64,000 nt of DNA from Scortum barcoo (GCA_023238725.1 CM041545.1:19001501-19065500), one strand, 5' to 3'. Shown: positions 48,476-60,124, counted from the first letter of the stretch. Numbers and translations: made by a program. The notes: generated from the letters alone by a model not told the origin.

Positions 48476-49773
48476 CTGACAAAAAGGAAAAGGGAGCAGA
48501 AATGTTATAAATAAGAGAGGCCTGTAAAAAACATCAAGCTGTCTCAGGTTAAGTTTCATATGTTTGGCTTTGCTCAGATTTATAAAATAAAAAGGATTCT
48601 GGGGAAAACAAGGAACGTAATATCCTTTCACTTTACTTTTACTTTTCAGGGGAGGGGGTCAAAGAACAGGAAATAGCTCAAATTTATTGAATGATTTAAA
48701 AAAAAACTTGAATTGCTGTTGTTACTGGAAAATTTGCTCACTGAGGGTTTGAGAGTTACGATCAATCTGGAAACTCACTCGTTTGTGACTCACTTGTTTT
48801 GCAGCCGGTGAGGCAGCTCCTCCGTACCGAAAGCGCCCTGGTGTTGCCTCTCGTCCCCGCTCAGAGTGAAGTCGGAATAACGTGCTTTCAGAAACGCCCC
48901 CAAACATTCCTCCGTGCTGCCTGCAGACGTCAAAACAGAGGCGATTGAGTTCACATGCACTTCAAACAAAGAGGACTCAAACAATCTTTTGTTTTTCTGT
49001 CGTGCACAGAAGACTTCCTGTAGAAAGAAGTGGAGTGCGCAGGTGATGCTGTTAGAGACGACCAGAGATTTCTGGAAGAAGCTGTCTTTCTGAATTTGTC
49101 TTTTTTTTGGTGGTTTGTTGGAGTCTAAAAGTTTGTGTTCAACATCCTGAGACAGTTTTCATAAATTTGGCTGAAGGCAGAAAGAATTAGTTAATTAATC
49201 GATTACCTGGTTGACAGAAAACTGATTGGCTAACTATTTTGATGATTGATTAATAATTTTTTTTGGCACTGGTTTAAGCAAATAAATGATCATTTCATTT
49301 ATTTCATTTCATTTCATTTGGTAAAAAAATGAATATTTGTGTGTTTTATACGGTTTGTTGGACAAAAAAACACATTTGAAGACATCATCTTGAGTGAAAA
49401 TGGTGATTCCATACAATTTTATTATTTTATAGACCAAAATGAATCATTTAAATGAGATGAATCGCTGATGGAAGTAATCGTTAGCGGCAGCCCTAATCAT
49501 CATAAACATCGACTGACTGACAGAAATCATGTAAACAACGACAGAGTCACTCACCTTCTTTAAAAATAGTTATCTTTTCCTCATTTTCTTTATCTGTTTG
49601 GAGATATGAGAGAAAGGAACAGCGCTTTCAGAAAACATACACAGAACCTTTACATAACACACAAATTCACAGAAAAGGGGATCTTTGCACTTCTGTATTC
49701 AGAGGAATAAGTGATGAGTTATTTTAATAAAAAACGCTTACGAACATTCTTCAGGTTTACAGTCATTTGGGCC

Positions 49774-49852
<79 letters not shown>

Positions 49853-49853
49853 G

Positions 49854-49917
<64 letters not shown>

Positions 49918-52900
49918 GAATGAATAGATAGATAGATAGATAGATAGATGGATAGATAAGCATGCTTGCAATTGATTAATTGAATAACCGATTTTGTTTT
50001 CCATCAGTAAATTGCTGAAAAAGGACGTCCCCCCCAGAGTTTCCATTTTCTTTTCAGGGATTTAGTTTGCTTTGCTCTTCTTAGAACAATATTGCTGCAT
50101 AGAATCTACTGAGCTCCTGAGAGGTCACCACCACTACACTACTTTTGCTGTCGCTTTTATTATGTGCGTAAATACCAGTTTGTGATCTACTCTTCTTCTT
50201 GGTCTGTGTGTGTGTGTGTGTGTGTGTGTGCAGACTCACAGACAGTAGCAGCAGCAGCAGGAACAGGTCTGTCTTGATCATCTACAAGAAGGTTCCTGGT
50301 GCTGTGATTGTTGAACCCTATGGAAAAAGATTGTTTTAGTGTGTTGATACAGCAATAGTGGCCAACGCCTCATCGTCTCGCCATGTGGACTTTGCGTGTT
50401 GTGAGGCTTTCAGAATCAGCTGTATTTACACGTACGCAGAATACAAAAGAACAGACAGCAGTTCAAAGGCAAAAAATAAATATAACTTAAACTACTATGC
50501 ACAAGTGTAACAATAAAGTGGTGAAAATACAAACAATGCATGGGATGAATCTAATTATTGCAGCGGATAGCTTATATATAGCTTATATAGGTGGGTATGA
50601 CAGTGTAACTAACAACACTGTAGGCAGTCCATCCAACTAATGTCTTTGGTCTCTCTGTTTGTTTAGTCATTATTTCTTCAACTGAAGAGAGGAAAGTAAA
50701 GCATTACAGGGAAGTCAAGGTCTCCAGTTTCCTCCCACAATCCAAAAGACCTGCAGGTTAATTAGTGACTCTAATGTGTGTGAATGTGAGTGTTAGGGGT
50801 TTTCTGTCCCTGTATGTCAGCCCTGTGACTGACCAGTCCAGGATGTACCCCCTACCCAATGACAGCTGTCATTGGCCGCTCGCCCAATGACAGCTGGGAT
50901 TGGCTCCCAGCAACCCCCCCGACCCTCTCTGAGGATGAGCAGTATAGATAATAGATGGATGGATGGATGGTACAGTAATTATATTAAAATGGGAGAGAAC
51001 AGCATCAGCACCACTTTCTATGGGCTTAACAGAGTGGATATATACGGAGTGTTATGTTATTATGATGCTTTGGCTTCATATCAGTCTGACTTTTTATTTA
51101 TTAAGTGTTATGTGTCTTATAAAACTTTTTTTTATCATGTACATTAGGTGTAAGCACACTCATCTGTTGCTGATGACCAGTCCTCCCAGCTTCATCACCT
51201 TCAGATGAACTTTGTCTTACTAAATTTTCCAAGTGATGGAAAGTATTTTGAACCTTTTTGATCACACTTTCTTTTTTTATATCAGACTTAATGGCAGGCA
51301 AGAACCTTTTTGAGATGGTGAACTGATACCACAGCAGAACTGAAATATGCTTCCGGAGCCGTAAGTGAAGTCAGATGTCTTATCATGGTCACACATTCAT
51401 ATGTGGAAAAATATGTTACAAGCCTACTATTGAAATGATTGAGGTGTTTGTGTAGGGGGATTATACAAACAACAGGCATGTGCCTTACTGAAAAACCACC
51501 CATGCGTTTAGAAATAGCCTCAAATTCCCCCGTCACGCAAACCAAGACCTCACTGGGTGTTTCCAAATGTGCCGCTTCTGAGGCATGTCATGTCCAAAAA
51601 GCTAAGTCATGCTCACATGAAAACATGCACAGGTCACATGCTGACAAAAGTCCCTCAGAGATAAATGGCAAACACACGGTGCCAAATCAAACATCTGAAT
51701 GCGTCGAACACTTCCTCTTTTCAGTGGCAAAATGAGTTGACTCAACTGACATATGCCTTGATCGCCTTTACGGGTGACACATGCGTGTTTACTGATACGA
51801 CACAAGCTTCTTCTGCCTGTCATAGTTGTTCATAGTTTTGAAATAGGAAGGGTTTATTCTGAATGCTGACTAATGAATTTAGCACCTCTGCACTGTGAGC
51901 TGACTGAAGACACGTTTTCAGTTCTTGTTGTACAGTCAAGTTCAGTTTGTTATATTTGAACGCTGTTTTCAGTCAGTAACCACTCAAAGCAGTGTCAGTT
52001 CAAAGAGGAAATAAAGCTTTACTGGATTACCAAGTATGTTTCCTGCAGATAGCTTATCAGTGCACCACCTAAAAGAAAGTTAAAGGAAAATTCAGCCCTG
52101 CAGAGACACCCCCCGCCATCCCCTGCAGAGTCTGCCCTTCAACTGATGCCGTCAGGATGCAGGTTGCAAAAATGCTGCAAAAATGAGTGGGTGATGTTTT
52201 TTTTTATGTGCACGGCTGTGTGTTTTACATGAGTGCATGAGCGGTCCATTTGTCACTTTAATATGTCGCCACCGCTGTATGTGGAGTTATTATTATTATA
52301 TATGTATGTTTTTTGGACATCAAAGTATTGTGATTTGGGATATTTTCTCTCCAGTCTGTGCCTGTATTTAGATATTGACTTGTTTGTTGTAAACGTAAAG
52401 AATCGACCGTCTGTTTACCTTTTCGTCGTCGGTACATGACAACTGCGACGGCAACGAAGAGCAGTATCAGTGCTATGCTCAACACGATGATGCCAGGGTC
52501 ATTTTTTGAAGGAGAAGGAGGGACAGGCATTTCATCTGCAAAAAGAACGAAGACAGGATTAGTGTTAAAATGTGCCACACACAATACAGCATCAATGACA
52601 AAGCCCTGTTGGCATTCTATTAGTAACTCCCATGTTCCTAATATCTTTGGCCACTATGGAAATAACCAAATATACCGAAGGCAAGCCACTACAAACTTCC
52701 CCTTAATGGTCAAGAAGAAAAAAAATGTGGCTATAAATATGACTCATAGCTGCCAAATAGATTTTCATTAGCCTGATTCTTTTACTTCTCTTCTTGCTGT
52801 TTCACTTTATTTACAGTCCATTCTCCTTTATTTAACATTAAAATCCCTGCTTATATCTGATTTCAGGTGCAGAGCTGTAGAGAAGCGATACTACTTTACT

Positions 52901-55258
52901 ACTAATACTACTAATACTTTCCCATTTTCAGCTCATCAAGTCCAAACACACTGAGTTCAAATCAGCAAATAAACTTTTGCACACACATAACCAAACGCAC
53001 AAGCGGCTTGTGCACACACAAACAAACCACACATTTGCACACATGAATAAATCGAGTGTAACGGCCCTCCTACGCGCACCTGATGTCGCAGCTCAAAGCC
53101 AAACGACACCTACAGCTTCAGTGAAAAGCAGTGTGAAATCCTACCCTAGAAAGGCCTGTGGGTAAGAGCCGACATGCTCTCCCCCAATATCTATTCCCCC
53201 CGGTAACAAAGAATCTTTTCTTGTGGGCAGAGAGTGAACGCAGATCACACCAAGAAAATGTGAGCAGCACAGGAAACATCAGCGAATCTTGATAAGTACG
53301 AAGAAATGACAGTTCCTGTTGTTCTGTTCATGAGAAAATCCAAGGCTTCATGTAACTAATTACGGGCGGATTAAAAGTTCACATGAGGACAAATCTGCTT
53401 CACTTTTTGTTCATTCACAGAAAACACAGAAAACTTTAAACACTGATGCAATTGTAGAGGCGCACAGTCGCTCTTTGTTATATCTTTCTTTCTTTTTTCT
53501 TTTTTTGGACGGAGCTGACGGGAAATGAGGCGGGAGGGAAGAAATGTTACGCAGGAGACTTGACCTCAGGATGCTGCACTGACATGGTCAGTATGTAAAA
53601 TCCCCCTGTCTGCTCAAAGCCTGCGTCCAGTTTAATAAATTCCTGCACCATCTTGGGTGTAAATATATATACCTGGGATGTGAAATGTTGCAGACTGGCC
53701 GTCGTTTGCAAAGGTGCACGTGTAGTTGTTTTTGTCCGACGACCTGACGCGTATCTTGCTGGTGACTCTGAAAAGCTGGTCTGGCGTCGGTGCAGAGGTG
53801 GTGTTGGAGTTGACCGTCTGCAGGTTTCCGTCCTGCCACGTCACAGAAGAGTTGGGGTATCCCTCAGACTGGCAGGTTAGTAGCACCTCATCCCCCTCTT
53901 CAGCCTTCTCAATGTATTTCTTCACTATTTTATACGGTGCTAGGAGAGAATCAGATAATATATGAAATCACTCCTATGAGTTTGGAATAGTTCTGCTAAA
54001 ACATTATCTTATAATTGCGATCCACAGGCATTGTGCAATATGGATAGTATAAGAAATGAGCCACAAGCATTCTTTACCAAGTTGAGTAATATTGGTCTTA
54101 GTTTCATTTTCACAATGAGTAAGAGTCTTAACTGCCCAGAAATGACCAAATGCAAGCTCAGGACTATGAGAAACTCTTCTCCCAGAACAATGCGTCTGGT
54201 CTTCACGCATCGCAGATTTTTTTACTCACCTTTAACGGACAAGGTTATCGTTGTATAATCAGCTCCTTCTGCTGTCCGCACCGAACACTGGTATCTCCCA
54301 GAGTCGTTGATCCTGAGCCCAGAGAGCTGTAACAGGATAAAAAAGAAGAGTCCTTACGTGTCTCCCTGGCCATATTGCATGTCCTAACCTCATTAGCTTG
54401 AGGTTTTAAATGAACCGCAGTCATAAATCACGGTTCAAAATTCCGCTTTTTCTCCATCTAATGTCTGATTTTGTACCATACAGACAAAACTGTAATGACA
54501 TGAACAAGCTTCTGCCATTGTTTGAACTCTCACCTGTGAAAATAATACTGCATGTTAGCTGGTAAAGTGACCATGCACCTAAACTCCTCACAGACGTAAG
54601 ATCAGCACATCTCTTAGTCCACATATTGTTCTATTTCGAGTTTATATTGCTGTTTTCTGTCCTGTCTTGACAGTGATAATCTCAGCATCTGTTGCCATGA
54701 ACACAGGTAAAACCAGCGGAGATAATCATGGTACTTAACTGAAGATGTGCTCACCTGTAACCTGGCCCAGCCGTCCTTCAGCTCATCATGGAGGAGCCTC
54801 GCTCTGCCGCGATAGTTTGGATCCTGGGACGCCAATAACTCGAGCTCGTTGTCCATCCGGTACACCTCCTGATCTGCGCCCGAGATGATCCTGTGCCAGG
54901 TCACCTTCAGGCTGGCATTGGGACTGGACAGCTTGGGTTGAAACCTGCAGCCCATCACAACATCTCCTCCAAAGTCTGCCTGGTACGAGCGCTGCTCTGC
55001 CTCCACAGTGAGCAAGACAGCTGGAATAATAATAAAAAAGTCATGTGAAGATTCATGAAATGTTTACTGAGATTACGCCCATAAGATTATTTTTCTTCAC
55101 AGTTGAGAATCAGCTCGGGTGCCAAAAAGAATAAAAAGATTTCATGTCCATGTTGTTCTGTTTGCTCTCTTGTTTATCCATAAATAAGATTTTTACTACA
55201 AACCTGTGATGGCTGGCTGAAATATGACTTGCAAAATTACAACAAAGGCCCAGTCCAT
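47995..55258 (-). CDS. cd274: PD-L1/CD274-like B7 receptor with cytoplasmic NACHT-type NTPase core
   Basis: Nine coding exons: 55258-55204, 55020-54758, 54326-54230, 53939-53673, 52535-52419, 50281-50240, 49593-49555, 48920-48794 and 48475-47995. Phases agree at every junction and the sum is 1488 nt, 495 residues plus TGA. Order: signal peptide 1-18; IgV with C43 and DSGRYQC (C120); IgC with C161 and C213; Pro-rich stalk; membrane span about 243-262; RRRK stop-transfer; short acidic/Ala tail; linker (294-335); Walker A GPPESGKTT (358-366); Walker B ALLLLDGYRE (D439); sensor-like GCRVLITACP; end at 495. N-glycosylation sequons are present in both Ig domains. The Ig part and the head-to-head plgrkt neighbour match human CD274/PDCD1LG2, ligands of PD-1. 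Human PD-L1 has only a short tail, so the NTPase is the oddity. Alternative: two genes, but the phases argue against it. The orthology symbol is less certain than the domains. Confidence 0.75.
48794..48920 (-). CDS. cd274: B7-like gene, pre-NTPase linker exon
   Basis: 127 nt, acceptor GTCTGCAG and donor GTGAGT, phase 1 to 2. Encodes STEECLGAFLKARYSDFTLS and a hydrophilic segment. LKARYSDF may be the start of a pre-NACHT helix; this is weak. Confidence 0.7.
49555..49593 (-). CDS. cd274: B7-like gene, 39-nt cytoplasmic exon
   Basis: Between TCCAAACAG and GTGAGT, phase 1 to 1, reading YKENEEKITIFKE. Phase 0 would hit TAA. Confidence 0.6.
49774..49958. repeat. (GATA)n microsatellite
   Basis: About 185 bp of GATA units with three interruptions, in the intron between the two smallest exons of the B7-like gene. 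Confidence 0.95.
50203..50230. repeat. (GT)n microsatellite
   Basis: GT tract 9 nt downstream of the donor of the 42-nt exon. Confidence 0.9.
50240..50281 (-). CDS. cd274: B7-like gene, small cytoplasmic exon
   Basis: 42 nt between CTTCTTGTAG and GTGAGT. In the phase set by the membrane exon it reads DDQDRPVPAAAATV. In another frame it looks like a signal peptide (MIKTDLFLLLLLLS), but that frame cannot be spliced onward. Confidence 0.6.
50409..50560 (+). repeat. dispersed repeat, second copy of AGAATCAGCT family
   Basis: Begins CAGAATCAGCTGTATTTACA and contains AACTACTATGCACA, matching the copy at 19730-19910. Confidence 0.5.
50695..50972 (+). repeat. dispersed fish repeat with ATGG tail
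   Basis: Contains CCAGTTTCCTCCCACAATCC, CCTGCAGGTTAATTAGTGAC, GCCCAATGACAGCTGGGATT and a terminal (ATGG)n, the layout of a common fish interspersed repeat. Part of the AATGACAGCTG segment is duplicated, creating a perfect 20-bp palindrome at 50856-50875. Confidence 0.6.
52419..52535 (-). CDS. cd274: B7-like gene, stalk and transmembrane exon
   Basis: 117 nt, phase 1 to 1. Encodes a Pro/Ser-rich stalk, a span of about 20 hydrophobic residues (IIVLSIALILLFVAVAVVMY) and RRRK. Confidence 0.88.
53673..53939 (-). CDS. cd274: B7-like gene, IgC exon
   Basis: 267 nt, phase 1 to 1. Encodes APYKIVKKYIEKAEEGDEVL, LTCQSEGYPNSSVTWQDG and NNYTCTF. LTCQSEGYP and the APY start are close to human PD-L1 (LTCQAEGYP, APYNKI). 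Confidence 0.9.
54230..54326 (-). CDS. cd274: B7-like gene, IgV exon (second part)
   Basis: 97 nt, phase 0 to 1. Encodes LRINDSGRYQCSVRTAEGAD and YTTITLSVK, the DxGxYxC motif and G strand. Confidence 0.88.
54758..55020 (-). CDS. cd274: B7-like gene, IgV exon (first part)
   Basis: 263 nt, phase 1 to 0. Encodes GGDVVMGCRF, LKVTWHR and NYRGRARLLHDELKDGWARL, a B7-type V domain with its first cysteine and tryptophan. Confidence 0.88.
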
Positions 55259-55264
55259 TGAGAC
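55204..55264 (-). CDS. cd274: B7-like gene, signal-peptide exon
   Basis: Acceptor TCTCCTTAG before 55264; ATG at 55258. Encodes MDWAFVVILQVIFQPAIT and ends at phase 1. Confidence 0.8.
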
Positions 55265-56220
55265 CTAAGGAGAAAAAAACAAAAGGGAGTTTTACAGATG
55301 TTGAAATCTTCTGGCAGCATTACGGGCAACGTGACTCACTCTACTGAAGAAGGCCAGATGTGAATTCCAGACCCACAAAAAATTTGATCTACTTTACTTC
55401 TACTTTACTCTGCAAAAATAACGTATGTATGTGAACCCGAGATAAAGAAAAACATCACATGTGAATGAGACATACATTGTTATTCCTAATGCAGGCATGA
55501 CTAAGCTCTACCACACAACATAATACTTCCTCATTGCTTTATTCCCGATTAAGAGGAGACGAAAATATCACAAGGCTGCTGTTGTTAAAGTCAAAGTCAG
55601 TGCAAACACAAACACACACACAGAAACTCTGGCCATGTTTTCCCATCAGGCTTCTGTAGAAAACATTTAGTCAGGGCACATGCATCTCATGTTTGCATAC
55701 TCTTAGTAAAGCCTTTATGAATGAGCCCAGTGCAGATTGTATTCACACTTTATCACCCAAATCTCAGAGCACTTTACTGAGAATGTGATAAGCATGTTAA
55801 GCATGATTTTCCTGCTAAATGACAGTGATGATTCAAGTCTGTTTACTGTTAGTGGCACAAAGGAAATACATTCAAATTAAATCACCCGATTCATCACCCA
55901 TTCGTCACTTCAAGTTCAGTAGCTTTTTTTTTTAGTTTTCTTTTTTATATGATGTGAACATGTTGACTATAATTCAGATAAATATATTGGTCTACTGGAT
56001 TCAAGCCCTTTGGCAAAATGGTGATAAATGGCAAAATGTAACGATAATATTCAAATATCAGGTATAAAATATAAAATATATCAAAAGCTAATGTTTAAAT
56101 ATGATTTAAAAACATTAAAATGATGAGAATTAATCAGTTAAATATAAAAAAACGATATTATAAAATACATCTCATGAAATAAACTTCTACTGACAGCACT
56201 GATGGCAGCCTGTAGAAGTA

Positions 56221-56325
56221 AATAATAATAATAATAATAATAATAATGAAGAAGAAGAAGAAGAAATAATAATAAGAAGAAGAAGAAGAAGAAGAATGAT
56301 AATAATCTGAAGAAGAAGAAGAAGA
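56221..56325. repeat. (AAT)n / (GAA)n compound microsatellite
   Basis: About 105 bp of ATA and AGA trinucleotides, close to the 5' exon of the B7-like gene. Confidence 0.9.
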
Positions 56326-56348
56326 GTTGACAGTTGTCTTGTCTTACC

Positions 56349-56415
56349 TGCTGGTCATGCAGATTGCTGTATTTTCATCTGGTGTTTCCTCCTTCAGCTC
56401 TGGCTGATCTGCAGA
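56349..56415 (-). other. cd274: B7-like gene, 5' UTR exon (probable)
   Basis: A consensus donor ACCAGCAG|GTAAGA lies at about 56349 on the minus strand. A TATA-like CATATAGAG at about 56436-56444 lies some 25 nt upstream of the assumed start. Confidence 0.4.
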
Positions 56416-56476
56416 CTTCTTCTTCCTCCCGCTCTCTATATGAGGGAGGATCCATCCTGCACGAGTCCTCCCCCCC

Positions 56477-56505
56477 AACACACACACACACACACACACA
56501 CACAC
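56477..56505. repeat. (CA)n microsatellite
   Basis: CA tract upstream of the presumed promoter of the B7-like gene. A second tract is at 56956-56987. Confidence 0.9.
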
Positions 56506-56599
56506 CAATCTTCAGCCTGAGCAGCGACATTAGTCTGAAGCTGCCCCAACACCAGCAATGATCATCATGACATAAAAGCCTTAAAAGAAAAGAGACAAA

Positions 56600-56952
56600 C
56601 AGAGAAAACGCTTTAAAACAGCCCGCAGCAAGAAGACATGTTGAAGGAAAGTGAAACAGTTCAACCGTCTTCAGTCTTCACACGGAAGTAAAGGTGTGTT
56701 TTACTGTAAGGAAAGCAGCTTCAAACCCTTTTATCAAACACTGCTTCTGTCGGTAAAGAGCCATAAAACAGAGGCTCCCATAATCCACGCCCCTTAGAAT
56801 AGAAAATAAAAAAAAAACAACTTTATTTGCTTGTTGCATTTTCTCATGAAATCAGATCATCATCTGTGTTTCTATCTGTGAGATCTTTACTCTCAGGGCT
56901 CCCTGGATGACTTCATACTGTACTCTACAGTTTTACCAAAGTAATTCCCCAA

Positions 56953-56988
<36 letters not shown>

Positions 56989-59260
56989 CCAGGAGGTTTT
57001 GTTGATGTCACCGGTGTGATGGTCAGTTACTGTCACTGGCCAAGCTTCAGTAAGAAAATTAAAAATAATAATGGTAACGTCAGTGATAATAATAAAAATC
57101 TTTGGGAAAAAAAAGTATCCTGTGCTTAAACATCAGTATTTACACAAAAAAAGGTATCTGTGACAAATAAAAGTTCTTTGTTCATGTAAAATTATAAATG
57201 ATTATCATATAAATATAATAAAAATAAAGGTGTCAGGCGGTTAAATGTGTTAAAATGCATTATATTTTATAAATGTATCAGCTGTTTTGTATGTTAAATC
57301 TCAATCTCAAATCTCAATTTATTATCCATCAGTATATATGGATGATGTATAATGTACTTATGTTTATAACGTATTTATACTATTTTTACCTTCTTTATTT
57401 CATATCTGTTCTTTGTACTGTTATATAAAAGAGTTGAGAATGAAGATACTCAAATAAAAATTGGACATAAAGTAGTGCTTAGTTTCTTTTTTAATTACTG
57501 ATAATATAACACTGTTAATGCTCCCATTTGGCTGCCACAGTACAGTACAGTACAGTACATTACCTGGAATTTTAAACAGGTACAAACAACATGTGTAGAT
57601 GTGCAAATACCACAGAGAGCTTCATGTTCGCACATGTCATTTGGGAAAACTGGAAATTTGAATGCAGGAAATTCTGACAGGCTCTGCCCGATCCATAATT
57701 TGAATGTGCAAAGACTCTGTGGGTTTCCCATCAGCTCGTTTCTCCTGCTCCAGCTTGTTGTGTCTTCAGGCATGACTTAATTTTCTGTAAATAATGGAAG
57801 GAGTCAGTTGTACACGTCTGATCTTATCAGTGATTCTGTCACGACAGTTTACCGTATTTTTGCCTGACTTCACAGCAATAGTTCTTTTTTTGGAAACCCC
57901 TCGAAAAATCTGAAATCATTATAAACTTTACCACCCATCCAAGATAAGACAGATGAAATACCTGCGTTTTTCCAACACTGGTTTGTGTCAGATCAGATTT
58001 GCAAGACAGAGCCAAAACTTTCATTGATGTAGGACTATAACCAGGATGTAAAAAAATACTGAGAAAAAGATTTTAGAGCCAGGCAGTGGTGTTTAATGCA
58101 GCATTATGCTTTTTTCTTTTATTTTAAGTACCAGTTTAACTGAGGTTGCCTCTATTGTCTATGTGCTGGTAGTATGACTCTTGAAATCACACTTAAACTT
58201 GAGAAAACATCTTTCCTAAATCAACAATTGTGTTAAAAATAAGGAAAAAACATCAAGGGTCCTCAGTAATGTTTATTTATACAAATACTGTCTGATTCTG
58301 TGGCTTTTATATTCTGTGTATCTTGACTTTGACTTATTTATGTTGTGAAGCTGAGAAGGTAAAAATCAAGCGTCACCTGTCTGGTAAGGTGAAAGTTGGC
58401 TATGAGTCCACAGCGCTGTAATAACGCGTTGATGAAAAAAGATAGCTTGGTTTGACACAGTTCACCGCAGCACAAAGATTTTCACTTTTACTGATCAAGG
58501 CAGAGCTAAAAAACTCTCTCACAGAGTCGCTGTAGTATCACTTCAGTTGTGCAAAGTCCATCCATCCATTATCTATAAATACTTATCCTGTGTAAGGTGA
58601 CTAATCCAGGTCACAGCGTGTATTTACAGGATTTAAACTTCACCCTCATTCATTATCATGAATTATTTTAATTAATTATTATTCTTTACAGTAGGGGAGC
58701 AGTATGTAATAATAATAATGATAATAAATGGAGTCGCATTAAAGAAGGAGCAGTTCGGCCTGCAGCATTACAAGTCAGTCAGAGGATAAACTTAGGTTAA
58801 AACTCAATGCTTTTCCAAGTTTCAACTATTTCTCAGGTTATTACATTTCCTTAATCCCATATACAGCGTGTATATAGGATACAAGGAGCAAAGGTTAATG
58901 AGTAAGACTAATATTTGAATGCATTTTTCAATTATTACATACACAAGCTGTGACTTACTTATTTTTTCGGTGAATTCATAATAATGCACAATTCAAAGAT
59001 TCAATCCTCAGAAAGTCACTCTAATTTTGAGGTCTGTATATTCTAAATGCAAACAAGCACTGGCTGTGAAATAATCAGTCATTAACTTACATCCATATAT
59101 AACCCAGAAACACCAGCAGAGGGAGCCATGTCACAATTAACTGCAACCAGCCAGGAAGCAAAGACAGTACAGTGGCTGTGAGCAGTAAAGCTATTTAACA
59201 CAAACAGTGTGTTTAAACTCATAAAATAGCTCTCAGTTTTTCAGGATTCACTCTACTAGA
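56600..59260. other. intergenic DNA between the B7-like gene and plgrkt
   Basis: AT-rich, no exon supported. A minus-strand fragment with CCATCCATCCATTATCTATA at about 58558 is the tail of the repeat family seen at 50.7-50.97 kb. Confidence 0.5.
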
Positions 59261-59261
59261 A

Positions 59262-59925
59262 AGGCATACCAGAGGGCACTTTTTAATGTTTTATCAATCC
59301 TAACGGACATCCAAAAGGGCACCTCTTTGGTTTTTTTTCAATATGGGGGCACCAGGGAGGGGCAATATATGGCACTTTGGAGGGCACCAAACACAGAAAT
59401 TTATCATGTTTCCCTGCACATTTCCTGCACATATGGTTTTATCTACCATAGGGTCATCCAAGAAGGCACTTTTTGGGGGGGGTCAAACATGAGTACACCA
59501 ATAGGGGAGTGATAGTGCATAACTTTATCATGCTTATTCCCCTGGAAGGACATTAAAAAGAGCATATTATCATGTTTTGACCACAGTGGAGCATCCATAC
59601 TTGAAAGCACTGAGGAGGCACTATATCATATTTTCTCTACTGACTGGGCACAATAGAAAGCACTTCATCATGTTTTCTGCAATGGAAGGGCACTAAAGAG
59701 GGCCCTTCATGGTGTTTTCTCCACTGCAGGGGCACTAAAAAGGGCACTCCCTCATGTTTTATCCACCATAGGGGCATCCAAGAAGGCACTTTTTCATTTT
59801 TGTTGAACATGGTGGCACCAAGAGGGGTCAATAAATGACACACACACCAAAGAGTGCACATTATCATGTTTTTGTGCACACTGGGCCACCGTAGTGGGCA
59901 CTCTATCATATTTCATATTATATTA
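59262..59925. repeat. degenerate tandem repeat (GGGCACT...TCATGTTTT units)
   Basis: About a dozen diverged units of 50-60 bp share AAGGCACTTT or GGGCACT, then ATCATGTTTT, then CCACTGnAGGGGCA. Examples start near 59282, 59444, 59690, 59730 and 59775. Unit length is irregular. Confidence 0.7.
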
Positions 59926-60076
59926 CATTTAATTTTATAATTTAAAGGAGAATCCAAGAAGCTTCTTTCCCAACAGCGCCTTTAATAACATCACCTTTGT
60001 CATTTTCACATCACTCCTCATGCTTTGTGATTGGTTTTTGGGTGTTTTATTTTGAAGGTCTTATTTTGAAGGTCTA

Positions 60077-60120
60077 ACCGGAAGTTACTTACTCCCGAGA
60101 GGAAACCGTAACCAGGAAGT
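60077..60120 (+). promoter_or_regulatory. plgrkt promoter with two ETS-type sites
   Basis: ACCGGAAGT at 60077-60085 and CCAGGAAGTG at 60112-60121 are good ETS/GABP cores. They lie just upstream of the likely first exon, with no TATA box. A 14-15-bp repeat (ATTTTGAAGGTCT) lies directly upstream. Confidence 0.45.
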
Positions 60121-60124
60121 GATC

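Noticed and set aside
49738..49770. Mini-exon reading GPNDCKPEECS with a GTAAGC donor
   Set aside because: No AG acceptor suits it. From the only nearby AG the phase 1 entry gives TAA, and the rest is translated GATA repeat.
49774..49958. CRISPR-like regular repeats
   Set aside because: A tetranucleotide microsatellite without spacers, in a vertebrate genome.
49738..50046. YLSI-repeat protein frames
   Set aside because: Translation of the GATA microsatellite.
50081..50281. Separate secreted protein starting MIKTDLFLLLLLLS
   Set aside because: The 42-nt exon in that frame ends at phase 0, and the following exon has a TAA in phase 0. The downstream part of the open frame is only a translated (CA)n tract.
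59637..59909. 90-codon minus-strand frame upstream of plgrkt
   Set aside because: Falls entirely inside the degenerate tandem array; periodic and without a start context.
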